Source: Ophiobolus disseminans (taxonomy: Eukaryota > Ascomycota > Dothideomycetes > Pleosporales > Phaeosphaeriaceae). Taken from it: a stretch of 64,000 nucleotides of DNA. Below are positions 43,349 through 53,506 of the stretch, one piece after another; position 1 is the first letter of the stretch; each line of letters starts with the position of its first letter. The notes beneath the pieces were generated by a model that was not told the origin of the DNA, ran no database searches, and saw nothing but the letters and a program-made list of their open reading frames with translations. A program made the position numbers and the translations under genes. Location of the stretch: assembly GCA_010093685.1 (NCBI GenBank), contig MU006218.1:1296580-1360579 (forward strand). Reading direction: 5' to 3'.

Positions 43349-44052
43349 ATGAATCTTGGATCTCTTATGCAAAGCCCTGAGCTTGAAAGCGCTGCTCACA
43401 TGGACCCCTTATCGCGCATGTAAGTAAGCCCTCTATTGGGTTGCTATCGTGCGCACATTTCTAACACCGCATTAGCACGTCATCAAATCAAATCAGCTCG
43501 CCTCTCCTCCGCCTCCCGCCTGAGATCCGCAACCTTATCTATACGGACATGTTTCCCAGATACATTGGCTTCCGCGTCGGCAGTGGAGTTGACTGGGGCC
43601 AAGGACAGCGCCGGAATATGCGTTTGTTGCTCAGTACGTAACAACTACACCTGGGTGACGGCGAGTGACATCAACACTAACCTCGAAATCTTACATTTAG
43701 CTTGCCGCCAAATTTATCAGGAGGCCTCATATATTATCTACAGCCCCTGTACCTTCCACTTTGAGTATCTCCACCAGGTCGAGACATTTGGAACGGTGTG
43801 GCGAAGCAGCGTCTGATGTCTATTTCGTCGATCAGGGTTCCAGCAAAGAGAACGTTCAAGCCTTTTCTCGATCTGAAGTTCCGAACACTTCACCTTCCTG
43901 GACTCAAGGAACTGCGCTTCCAAGGGCCGGTTAACAAGGAGAAACAAGAAGGTTTGAAGGCCACGAAGTTCGAGCCGATGGCAAGGCGATTCGGATCGTA
44001 TTCGAGGATGGGGACGAGTGTGCCTGTCGAGCTTGTTTATCAAGAGCGATAG
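43349..44052 (+). pseudogene. 2EXR/F-box-like gene with a 2-bp frameshift
   Basis: Exons 43349-43419 (MNLGSLMQSPELESAAHM), about 43477-43631 (LLRLPPEIRNLIYTDMF) and 43704 onward (TCRQIYQEASYIIYSPCTFH) splice in frame. At 43795-43800 (GGTGTG) the frame runs into a stop at 43814-43816. The expected sequence (LMSISSIRVPA, LHLPGLKELRFQGPV) continues two bases out of phase to 44052. An extra TG in GTGTG would explain this simply. It could be a true frameshift, a sequencing slip, or a missed intron. The rest of the gene looks unharmed. Confidence 0.6.
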
Positions 44053-44480
44053 CATAACACGGATACTGTTAAGACGATCCTTGCTCGTTGTTCGAAAGTT
44101 TAGATTGTTTTGAGTAAAGACAAGTTATTGCGACAGCCGATGACGACTCGCATTAGTAAGCGACCTTTCCTAACTGGAGTCAGATTGGCTAGGGACTCCA
44201 AATGCCCGCAATTAGTAGGAGATTTAATGAGACTTGCGCACAACTCAGTAATAGCCAAGAAAGGCATTTCGACGCTAGATCCTCTCTATTCATGAGTGTG
44301 AGTGAATGCTAAGTTGTAAGCTATCAGCCAGGCTAAGCAGGAAAGGTCTGTATACACTCCCTTGCTCCCCATCAGTCCTGCCCGGGCACACTCCCCTAAA
44401 CATTACTTCTCTCAACTCCTCATCAACCCACCCTCAAGACCATCTAGCAACCAAGTTCATCTCGCTCCTCGGCCCTCGCT
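44053..44480. other. Intergenic, 428 bp
   Basis: No supported gene. The right part may include the unresolved first exon of the following 2EXR gene. Confidence 0.35.
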
Positions 44481-44589
44481 ATGGCAGCCGAATCCAGAGA
44501 CTTCCCATGCATGATCTTTCCTACTCGGATGGCCGAAATGTCACAGATGTGAGCGCGCAATGTACACAATTGATCCGTAGTTTTTAACA

Positions 44590-45114
44590 GTGGTCAGCAC
44601 CGAAACAAACCAGGGTACCTCACCTCTCCTTCGTCTCCCGCCCGAACTTCGAAATCGCATCTATCGGTTCGCATTCTATGGCTACGTTACGGTCTTCGAG
44701 GATTTTAACAAATTACCCGACAACAGCAGGTCGCACCCAAGTCTGCTGCGAGTCTGTCGCCAGATCTACTACGCAGCCGCTCCCCTACTCTACGAGGTCA
44801 GCACCTTCGATGTGGGAGACCTTACCATAGTGAGTCTTTTATGCGAGGAAGTGCACAAGGATATTCGCGGACGGATACAATCGCTTCGGCTGGGCATTTG
44901 CTACATGCCTTACTTCGACAACAACGACAAGACTACGCTCGTGGAGTTATACAAGGGAGGTTACCCTGCCATGAAGGAATTGCGCGCTCACTTGCTGGTT
45001 ATTCCGGAGGTGCGAGAGGAAGGCAGATACAGTGTACCGGATGTTGTCGCTCACGGAGTAAAATACATAGTCGAGGATTATGAAGGGCAGGCGACTGTGT
45101 GGGACCTCAGCTGA
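44590..45114 (+). CDS. 2EXR/F-box-like domain protein (5' end unresolved)
   Basis: The open frame from 44590 encodes LLRLPPELRNRIYRFAFYGY, SLLRVCRQIYYAAAPLLYEV, STFDVGDLTIVSLLCEEVHK and DIRGRIQSLRLGI, the full 2EXR core, and ends at TGA 45112-45114. The first in-frame ATG lies far inside the domain, so a 5' exon is needed. An ATG at 44481 followed by a GTGAGC donor at 44549 and a TTTTTAACAG acceptor at 44590 looks right but does not give the correct phase. Either the first exon lies elsewhere or the 5' end is damaged. The coding part shows no internal stop. Confidence 0.6.
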   Translation: MVSTETNQGTSPLLRLPPELRNRIYRFAFYGYVTVFEDFNKLPDNSRSHPSLLRVCRQIYYAAAPLLYEVSTFDVGDLTIVSLLCEEVHKDIRGRIQSLRLGICYMPYFDNNDKTTLVELYKGGYPAMKELRAHLLVIPEVREEGRYSVPDVVAHGVKYIVEDYEGQATVWDLS

Positions 45115-45229
45115 AGAATTGGGTGCTACAATTGCACATAGGATGTGAAGCAAAGTATATGGATAGTCGAACGATGTAACGAGAATTTTTGAGAATGTTG
45201 TCTTGACAATCTATGACTTCATCAGTACC

Positions 45230-46871
45230 TCACTGCCCAAACGTGATCTCACACCGATGCGCCTTCGGCGCAATCAAAAAGAAATTCTCAAAGTCCATGG
45301 TCTCCGGCGTTGTGCTCTGCGCTAGCTCGATACCTCTGCATTCCCTGAAGAAAAATGCAACCGCATATCTCAACTCCATGCGCGCGAGATGGATGCCAAT
45401 ACATGATCGCGCACCGGCACCGAAGGGATGGAAAGCTGTCTTTGCTGAAGGTGATAGGGCTTCAGCGGTGTAGCCTTCTTTCGAAGAGATCCAGCGTTGT
45501 GGGTCGAAGCTAGTTAGTGTTAGTGAGAGTAAAGCAAAGAGCAATGGAAGACATACGTGAGGGGATCGCTCCATATTTGAGGATCACGATGGAAGGTGTA
45601 GGCTTGGGTGTCGACAGTAACGCCTTGTGGAATATAGTGTCCGGCAAACTTCGTTCCACCCTGAGGTACCACACGAGGCAAGCTACTCGGTGCAGCACCG
45701 TACAGGCGAAGCGTTTCCTCGATAGTAGCGTTAAGAAGCGGTAGACCGATCAAATCGTTCTCAGTAAAACCATCCTTCAGACCAGCTGTTTCAGCCTCCA
45801 ATGCAGCCTGCAACTCGGGTCGCTGAAGCACGGCCCAGGTTAGATAAGTCAAGGTGACACCACTAGTATCAGTACCAGCGATGATAATATTCATCGCCTC
45901 GATCCTGACATCCATATCATCGATATGGCCTTCGCCTTCTTTCTCGCAGTCCTCAATGACTTTGGCGAAGATGTTCGACTCGCCAGTGCGCGACCGTGCC
46001 ATCTCGACCGCTCGACCCGCCCCCTTGAGGATGAAATCGTTGGCGTTGAACATCTCTTGAACAGCGTTGATTGGGATGAAGCGTAGAAGGCGGAGGAAAG
46101 GCATCTCGACCATGATACCGGCGCCCATTGTAAGCTTCTTCAATACACGGATGAACTGGTTTGCCTATAAATGTTAGTGTGTTATGTACAAAACACATCA
46201 GTTGAAACATACATGACCGGTCTCCAGCATACGAAACGACTCGCCGAAAGCGAGATGTGCAGAAATGTCAGAAGCAAGCAACATCCACCAATTATAGACG
46301 TCAGCTGTGCCTTGCATCGCATCAGACTTGATCTTCGTCACAGCCAGTAGTGCCTTTTCACGCACAACAGACTCCCAGTTCTCTACCAGATAGGATCTGC
46401 TGAACGACCTGGAAAGGAGCTTCCTGCGAGGGCCGTGTTCGCGAGGGTCGAGCATCGTGAAGACGCCAGCCTTGGGGAAGTTTGCCAGTCGTAGGTACCA
46501 TTCGCTCTTCATGTACTTTGTGCCAATCTTGTGAATCTCCTTAAAGGCATCGAGATCAGCCACACCGACCTCAGTTGGCGACAGTCGAACAATTGGACCA
46601 TATTGCTTGTGGAGAGCGTCGATGTAAAAGATGCGCTGACCAGTGACAACGGCGCGCTTCAACCGAAGATGTGTGAAGCGTGTGTACCATGGACCTGGTA
46701 GGTGTCTCGTGGAACATGTGAGGCCGACGTAAGCAAACTGTGTAGGTGAGCTTCGAAGTCATGAGGCTAAAGGCATCAGGTTACCTTTGCTACCACGAGA
46801 ACGACCACTACGAGTACAGCTAAAAGTGGCTTGCTCGCAGTGACAGGGGCGAGATATGCAGGTGGCGCCAT
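45230..46871 (-). CDS. Cytochrome P450 monooxygenase
   Basis: Exons 46871-46785, 46737-46213, 46164-45557 and 45509-45230 give 499 residues. An N-terminal membrane anchor (LLAVLVVVVLVVAK) is followed by a Pro-rich hinge (STRHLPGPWYTR). P450 signatures are complete: I-helix AGTDTSG, ExxR in IEETLRLYGAAPSSLPR, PERF-like FDPQRW and the heme loop FHPFGAGARSCIGIHLA with the axial cysteine at 443. The protein would sit on the ER and hydroxylate a small molecule. It resembles fungal P450s of secondary metabolism, but no synthase or other tailoring gene is adjacent, so substrate and pathway are unknown. The last junction uses a TAACTAG acceptor. Confidence 0.9.
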
Positions 46872-48198
46872 GTTTTAGTGATCCTCGTGCTGATCAAGGT
46901 ACCAGTGTCTGCGTTAACAAGATATCCTGTCGAACAAACAACCACTCCTCATATAGCACTCCCACCCTGACATCTGTGGCACGGCGAGTTCTGGGGATCC
47001 GAAATGTGGACCAGGCTGTTTTATCTTAGACCTTCTTTTGAACAAAGTTCGCCTGGGGCGTAGTATTGCTTTATGTAGCTCAGGCGAAAACCGCCAGCCC
47101 GACCGACCGCATCAGATCGGCAGAGGCACATAATTTTCCCTGGTTCTCGCATCAATATCCCAATAGATGCATGGAATAAGATAACCCCTCATGCTTGGTG
47201 CTTCGTGGTAGCTATTCCTGGCGTAGCAAGATGCGGGCCGACATCATGACCGGCAACTGCAGGACACTTGGGGTATGCTTGGTGAAGCTTAGTGCTCCCC
47301 GCGGCATGGCAATCGGGTTCCTTTTTCGAGGTGCATAAATACGAGAACGTGAGATTCAGTGTCAGATCTGCAACCTACGAGCCATTTGCGGCAAAGACAA
47401 CGGAGTGCGGGGCCGTGATCTCATATTTGCGCCGTAATGTTCTCGGTCCAACAAAGTTCGCAACAGAAATAGAAGTGTGGGAGGCCGTGATTTGAGCGTC
47501 TACGCCTTACTTTTGTTACGTGACGGGTCGCCTGGTGTGGCTGAGTTATCGCGGAATTCGCTCTTCGATGAGGTGTCCTGTTGTGCTTCAGAGTATTTGA
47601 CGTCAAGACCAAAAAAAAAGAGCTATACACTGTCACATAAAGAACTCGTTGCACGAAAAGACAGAAGCGGAGATCTGAACTTGGGTTCTACATGGAGCGT
47701 TCTTGTACTCCCACCAAGCATGTCTTGGAGCGTCGAGGTAACTTCGCTCCTTCCTCCAAAGTGCACGGGAGACCCTACATCACTACTCCTGTGCCGTCTG
47801 AGGAACAAGCCTGGACTATCCACAGCAGTTTGGTGTTTGAATTGATGTCTTTTTCGACACGTCATCATGGTCTAGCACGGCATCTGCAGTCATCTGCAGA
47901 CGGGCCGCGGACGGCAATGACGTCGGCACGCGGCGCGATACAATTAACAGAGAAAAGCTATTGTCAACTCAGCGATAACAGAAAAATATAGATGGATAGG
48001 GAAAGACGTGGTAAACAGGAAGCCAGAAGGCAAACCAAGTGCGCCAACACATGCAACTGCCAGTCTCTTAGTCAGCTAGCCCAAATCGGAGGTACGAAAC
48101 AAAAATTCGTGATCGAGAGCATAACACTCATTTCCATATTCCAGTCAATTGACACCGTCAAACATCTCCATCGTCTCCACGAGTCATCCAACTACAGC
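46872..48198. other. Intergenic between P450 and GNAT genes, 1327 bp
   Basis: Short overlapping frames on both strands lack domains and splice continuity. I see no repeat copy. The rightmost frame is an in-frame extension of the GNAT gene that I judge to be leader. Confidence 0.4.
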
Positions 48199-49239
48199 AT
48201 GGAAGTCTACCACCACCCCGCAACATCCCCCGCCCTCCAAGCCGCGCTCAAATCCACCCTCCCATACAGCATAAATCTCGTGTACCGCACCCAACACCCG
48301 AACCGAACACAGCATGCAAACATTGTCACCACATTCTCGCCCGAGGACACTTCAATCCCAAAATGCTGGGCAGCCGCATACCTAGATCGCTCGATGCGCC
48401 CTGAAACAGAGCTCTGGATCTTTGCTGCAGGAGAGGCACCGAATCACTCATCGTCACCCAATGGGTTCTGCTCAACATGCAGGAAAGCAGTCCTATCAGT
48501 GCTAGACCATCTCTCCACGCTGTCTACCCCGCCAATGCGGCCCGACAATCAACCCGCACTAGACCTAGCCCATCAGCACGAGAAAGAATATCCAACCCCA
48601 GGCCCAGATGGCACGTACCCGCCCTCACCAGGGATGTACATGCGTCACCTCCTGTTGCCAAAAGTCATATTAGTGGGCGCATGCCACGAGCAAATAGTGC
48701 AAATATGCCGCGACACGGGGTTGGTGCGGTATGAATTTCCAGGAGGGAATTTGGAGTTGAACAAGTTTGTATTCAAACTATCTGGTCTGCCTACGACGAG
48801 AGAGCTACTTGAGGAGCTGAGGTGGGGCGAGATGAGAGAAAAAGATATCGAAATTGTAAAGGCACGCACAAACATTCCAAGGTCAACCAAGACATTGTTG
48901 TCGCTGAAGAGTGTAGGTGTGTTTGAGCAGGAGAGCGACAAGGCAATTGCATGGACGTTCCTGGGCCTCGATGGATCACTCACAACTCTGCATACCGAGC
49001 CTGAGTACAGAGGGAAAGGCATTGCCAAGGCGGTGGGTGCAAAGATCATTCGCGACTATGCACCTGGACTGGCTGTTGATGATGAAGGGAATGCTTGGTG
49101 TCACGCAGATGTGTACCTGGGAAATGTGCAAAGTGAGAGCGTTTGCAGGAGTCTCGGAGGCAAGGCGCTTTGGAAGGACTACTGGGTGCGGATAGACCTT
49201 GAGAAGGCTGGGAAGCTGGCATCGAGCGGAAAACGATAG
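48199..49239 (+). CDS. GNAT-family acetyltransferase, FR47-like
   Basis: A single exon from ATG 48199 encodes 346 residues. The frame is open upstream to 47992, but that part has no family resemblance. The N-terminal two thirds are an acyltransferase-like extension (VYRTQHPNRTQHANIVTTF, CWAAAYLDRSMRPETELWIF). The C-terminal GNAT core contains AIAWTFLGLDGSLTTLHTEP and EYRGKGIAKAVGAKIIRDYA, whose RGKGIAKAV is the acetyl-CoA pyrophosphate loop (R/Q-x-x-G-x-G/A). It ends CHADVYLGNVQSESVCRSLG, the usual N-x-x-S helix. This matches FR47/glycine N-acyltransferase-like fungal proteins. The acceptor molecule is unknown. The frame shows no break. Confidence 0.8.
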   Translation: MEVYHHPATSPALQAALKSTLPYSINLVYRTQHPNRTQHANIVTTFSPEDTSIPKCWAAAYLDRSMRPETELWIFAAGEAPNHSSSPNGFCSTCRKAVLSVLDHLSTLSTPPMRPDNQPALDLAHQHEKEYPTPGPDGTYPPSPGMYMRHLLLPKVILVGACHEQIVQICRDTGLVRYEFPGGNLELNKFVFKLSGLPTTRELLEELRWGEMREKDIEIVKARTNIPRSTKTLLSLKSVGVFEQESDKAIAWTFLGLDGSLTTLHTEPEYRGKGIAKAVGAKIIRDYAPGLAVDDEGNAWCHADVYLGNVQSESVCRSLGGKALWKDYWVRIDLEKAGKLASSGKR

Positions 49240-49633
49240 GCAGTGGCGAGAACATTCGTACTGCATCAATGCTAAGAATCTGTGAGGGATCTGTTTCAAG
49301 TCAGCTAAGCACCAGGAAATGATGACGTGACAAGGTATGTGTATGGGCGTTGCTCATGAAAAAATTAGAGTTGTGTTGCATTTAGATCCTCATGGTGATC
49401 AGGGTTAAAAATTTATAATCTTTGCAGGGTGTGATGAAAGGTGGAGTGAGTTGACTTACTTGGATTGTGAGACGTTGCAGCGTAACCTGAAGTAAGCATC
49501 ACAAGCGCGCACGACTGTGGGTATGGTCATCTCATCGTATTGTCGTTGTCGTTCCTATATCATCAAGACGTGTTTCGGAAGGCCGCAGCCATGCCGACAT
49601 CTCTCAAGAAAAGGCGCTGCAACCGTGAATACC
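49240..49633. other. Intergenic between convergent genes, 394 bp
   Basis: It contains the 3' flanks of the GNAT gene and of RPP0. No gene or repeat is seen. Confidence 0.4.
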
Positions 49634-50689
49634 TTAGTCGAAGAGACCGAAGCCCATGTCCTCATCCTCGGACTCCTCCTTCTCTTCTTCCTTCTCCTCG
49701 GCCTTAGCGGGCGCATCGTCCGTAGTGGTAGGACCAGAGGTGGTGGGACCAGAGGAAGCGTACTTGTCGGGATTGGCAATGCGGTCCTTGAGCTCGGTGA
49801 TCTCCTCCCACTCGTAGTCGGTCTCGATGGCGACAGAGAGAACCTTCTTGTAGGAGTTGACGACGGAGTGCATGACGGAAGGCAGGGTGGGGAAGTTGGC
49901 AGCCAGGGAGATACTGGCGATGGTGGTGATGGCAGAGCTGAAGGCCTTGAGCAGCTGAGACTCCTCAATGTCCAGGACGGAGGCCTCGAAGGTCTGGCCG
50001 TTGTCGTAGATCATGTAGATACCCATGCCGTAGGTGAAGGGCGAGATGTTCAACAAGTTGAGCAGGGTGGCCTCGGAGGCACCGACCTTGTTACCAGCCT
50101 CGATGAGCTTGAGGTCGGACGTGATTTCAATGGTACCACGGGCAATCTTGGTAGGGACACCGAGAGCTTGGAAGAAAGAGGTCTTTCCGGGTTCCATACC
50201 TCTACGAGCTGTCAGTCCTGATACCATATAATTATGCAGCGGGTATACTTACGTGTTTCCGGCGGGGACGAACACATCGCCAGGTGCGAGGGCACCAGCA
50301 CGGGCAGGGGCAGCGACACGGTTAGAGAGGATCTTGTCACGGATCTCCTTCAGATCGGAGTTGGTGAAGACGAAGCCGACGTTGCCTGCGAGCTGTCAAT
50401 GCCGTGTCCTACATTATTATAATATTGCGCGGGTGATCAACGTACCACGGACGTGGGGAAGGAGGCGCTCGTACTCGGGAGAGTCGTTGATGAGGCCCTT
50501 CAGAGCGCGGCGGACCATGGTGTTCTTGCCCATGAGCACGACACCCTCGCCGCGGAGCGAGTGACGGATCTCGTGCATCTGCTGCGACGAGACATTGTCG
50601 ACGGTGACGATGAAGATGCTCTTGTAGTCCTTGAGGAGCGACTCGAGCTTCTCGAAGTAAGCGGCCTTGGATTCTTTCTTGCCCCCCAT
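49634..50689 (-). CDS. RPP0: 60S acidic ribosomal protein P0 (uL10)
   Basis: Exons 50689-50446, 50385-50253 and 50201-49634 give 314 residues. Key features are MGGKKESKAAYFEKLESLL, KNTMVRRALKG, NVGFVFTNSDL, the central TSFFQALGVPTKIARGTIEI and GNKVGASEATLLNLLNISPF. The last 12 residues, SEDEDMGFGLFD, are the conserved stalk tail shared by P0, P1 and P2. P0 anchors the ribosomal stalk on 28S rRNA and recruits translation GTPases. Two introns early in a ribosomal protein gene are normal for fungi. The gene is divergent from TRM82 with only 216 bp between start codons. Confidence 0.97.
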
Positions 50690-50905
50690 TGTGTTCGGTG
50701 ACGCAAAGGGATGTTTAAGGTCTTAATTGAGGTTGTTGTTGATGGTTGGAGTAGGAAGCTCGGGAGTTGCAAAATCAAAAGTTGAGCTCCGGTGGTTCAG
50801 GCACGTGCTTCTAAGCGAGATTGAGCCGCTAGCGCACCAAAACAGGCAACGCGCCTTTTTCAAAAAAGTACTGACTCTGTGATGTACCCTCCGCATTGCA
50901 ACGAT
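50690..50905. promoter_or_regulatory. Divergent RPP0 / TRM82 promoter
   Basis: A 216-bp region between start codons of two translation-related genes; no specific site could be identified with confidence. Confidence 0.45.
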
Positions 50906-52622
50906 ATGGCTTTCCCCTACCAGTGCCTCGTCGCTCGGAGCGAAACATCCCCAGACTCGCATTCTTGGATTTTGGTTGGCGCGAGTGGATCAAAGCTAGT
51001 TACTCAGTCCAGCAATGGAGCGACATCGGTGTGGCCACAGGAGGAATCGAACGTAATGGTAAGTCCCATGAAATGAGGCAATCTCTGGATACAGTCGTTC
51101 AAATTGTGGCTGTGTGTGCCGAACATGAAGCTGAGATGCCAGGATGATCACAACGACGAACAAGAACCGCCAGGAAAACGAATAAAGCTTTCGCCACCAA
51201 AAGAACAAAAGGCAAACTTCTCGAGTCTAGTCCTATCAAGTGATGGAAAGCATCTAGTCGGCGTTACAGGTGAAGACAAATGCATTCGCGTCTTTCAGGT
51301 CGGCTCTGGGAGCTGTCTGCAGCAGCTTAGCGAGCGGTAGAACTCACACGAGTAATTTATTGGGGCTCACTAACATATCGGTAGGTGCATGTCAAGAAGG
51401 CCTTCGTCTATCACTTTGACGGATGACGACACGACCATTCTCTGCGCTGACAAGTTCGGAGATGTTTATGCCTTGCCACTTCTACCATCGCCAGATGAGG
51501 AACGGCCAGCAACTCCAGTAGTAGCTGAGCCGGCAGAGGAGAAGGTCGAGGGCAAAGAATTTACTCCCTCTGCTACAGTCCTAACTGTCCATTCTGGAAG
51601 GAACAGAAAGACCTTGGAAGAACAGCTGAAGAAGAAGGCCAAGGGTCTACTGAAAACCAAGGAAGCCATAACGTTCAAACATGACCTGTTGTTAGGGCAT
51701 GTCTCTATGCTCACTGATCTCGCATATGTGAGAATGCATGGTCGGGGCTATATCATCACTGCAGATAGAGATGAACACATCCGGATCTCGCGCGGACCGC
51801 CTCAGGCCCACATCATCGAGGGCTTTTGTTTCGGACACCAGGAGTTCATTAGCAGATTGTGCCTCACAAAATCCGGATTTTTGATATCTGGCGGTGGCGA
51901 CGCTCAGCTACGTGTTTGGGATTTTCTCAAATTCAAACTCCTTGCAACGTTCCCAATCCGCGACACTGCTCTTGCATATCTCAAGGCCCGTCCAGAACTC
52001 AGCCCACTCGGAGAAGATGAAGCAAACTTCAAGGTTGCAGTCTCTGGCATCTGGGCTGTTCGCAGCAGCAGCGATGATGTGAGTGATGTTGAGCAGCGAA
52101 TTTGTCGCAATCACTGACGCAAACTAGGTGAACGAGGTACTTGTAGCTTGCGAAGGGATCCCGGCTCTGTTCGTCTTCAACCTTGAACCCTCGTCAAGCG
52201 GCACTTGTATACCGCTACAGGGCAACCCACTTGATGTTGCCTTCGTTCAGCTATCACAAGGCTCATGGACCGCCATCGTCGCTATAGACAATATTCACAA
52301 GCCATGTTCCACGACTGAAACTCGAGACGATAAGGTAGTCAACAACATGTGGGATATGACCAGTGCTAACATCACATCGCAGGACGCACCACGTTTACAA
52401 CATTTCTCAAGACCAATACCAACGGGTAGCCAATGGCACGAAGATACGAGCTTGAGAGAAGTCCTCGGTTCGTTTGCTAAAGAAGGAAGCAAACTAGGTG
52501 TTGAAGGAGCAGACGCCGGCGCCACCGAGACATCGAGCCCAAAATCGGCCGGTGACAAAGCATTGCGTGACATTCTCTACAATGTAGAGAACCTTCGAAA
52601 GCGGCCAGGCGCTGAGGATTAG
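50906..52622 (+). CDS. TRM82: Trm82, WD-repeat subunit of tRNA m7G46 methyltransferase
   Basis: Exons 50906-51058, 51143-51336, 51385-52078 and 52128-52622 give 511 residues. WD-type blades are seen in ANFSSLVLSSDGKHLVGVTG, ITLTDDDTTILCADKFGDVY and LLLGHVSMLTDLAYVRMHGR followed by GYIITADRDEHIRISRGP. Next come GFCFGHQEFISRLCLTKSGF and LISGGGDAQLRVWDF. The phrase ITADRDEHIRISR..I.GFCFGHxEFIS is diagnostic for Trm82/WDR4. With the catalytic subunit Trm8 it methylates G46 in the tRNA variable loop and stabilises tRNAs. The intron at 51337-51384 carries a CACTAAC branch site. A Lys/Glu-rich insertion (LEEQLKKKAKGLLKTKEAI) is in the place expected for this family. Confidence 0.93.
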
Positions 52623-53506
52623 GTACATGAGTAGATAATCCGATGGGTGACAAAGCAAACCCTGGTCTCAAATCCAAAATCTGCAAAACGACGCGTGACG
52701 TGTGAGGCTCTGGAACCTGCGTCAGGTGCGATCTGATGAAGCAGATTCAGCCATGCCGCAAAGCCCCGGCATGAGCAAGCTAAGTCGTTGATGCCGAGGC
52801 ATGCGAGTCGGCAAAGTGGCTACGCCCTGCTGCAGCTGTGTCAGTTTGTCGCTGATGTCCGTGGGTGGTGAGGGCTAGTACAGCTCGATTTCTAAGAGAC
52901 CAGGATCTTAGACCGGCCATTGATGGCGTATAGTAGCCGGCCGATTTTTCTTATCGATGCAAATCCACCAGCTTCTGGGTATACATCTCTGAGCAGTGAG
53001 TGCATCTTCGCCCCTGAACTTTCAACATACTTTCTGTCGTGTTGGCGGTACTGATACATATTCTAATCAGAATCTGAACAAGTCGCGAATCACCCCTCCA
53101 AACCGCCGTCATCCACCAGCACGATCTTCGTGACAGCCGAGCCTCGACCTCAACATCACCGACTTCTATAATTGCTATCCACACATATAACCACACTCCT
53201 ACCCACTTTGCGATAACAAGACCCCTCGTTACAAGGCATCCGCTGCGCTACACAAAAGGACGGTTGTAGATATTCGGCATCCCACTATATAAGCACTCCC
53301 GACCCTCGCGATCACATCTACACGCAAGATCCGCACACGCCGCCAAACTGTTCGCGTCACTCTTCAGAAAGGCATCTCCTCGATTTGTATCCTTACTCTC
53401 TGTGCCTGTTGCCGCTGCGACTTCCCACAACCAGCGCGTCTCACCAACCGTGGGGCTCCCCTCTGCTTCGAGCTTCACAGCAGCCACTAAGGTAGACTCG
53501 AGGAGG
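52623..53506. promoter_or_regulatory. Upstream region of thioredoxin reductase, with TATA box
   Basis: No gene is supported between 52623 and about 53280. TATATAAG at 53286-53293 is a good TATA box about 215 bp before the ATG at 53507. The same strand is open in the frame of the enzyme from about 53290 to the ATG. Confidence 0.45.

Noticed and set aside
45230..49239. Secondary-metabolite cluster around the P450 and GNAT genes
   Set aside because: No polyketide, peptide or terpene synthase nearby; the genes are separated by 1.3 kb of non-coding DNA and flanked by unrelated genes.
49517..50231. Rightward frame of 234 codons opposite RPP0
   Set aside because: It is the antisense shadow of the RPP0 coding exon with its strong codon bias.
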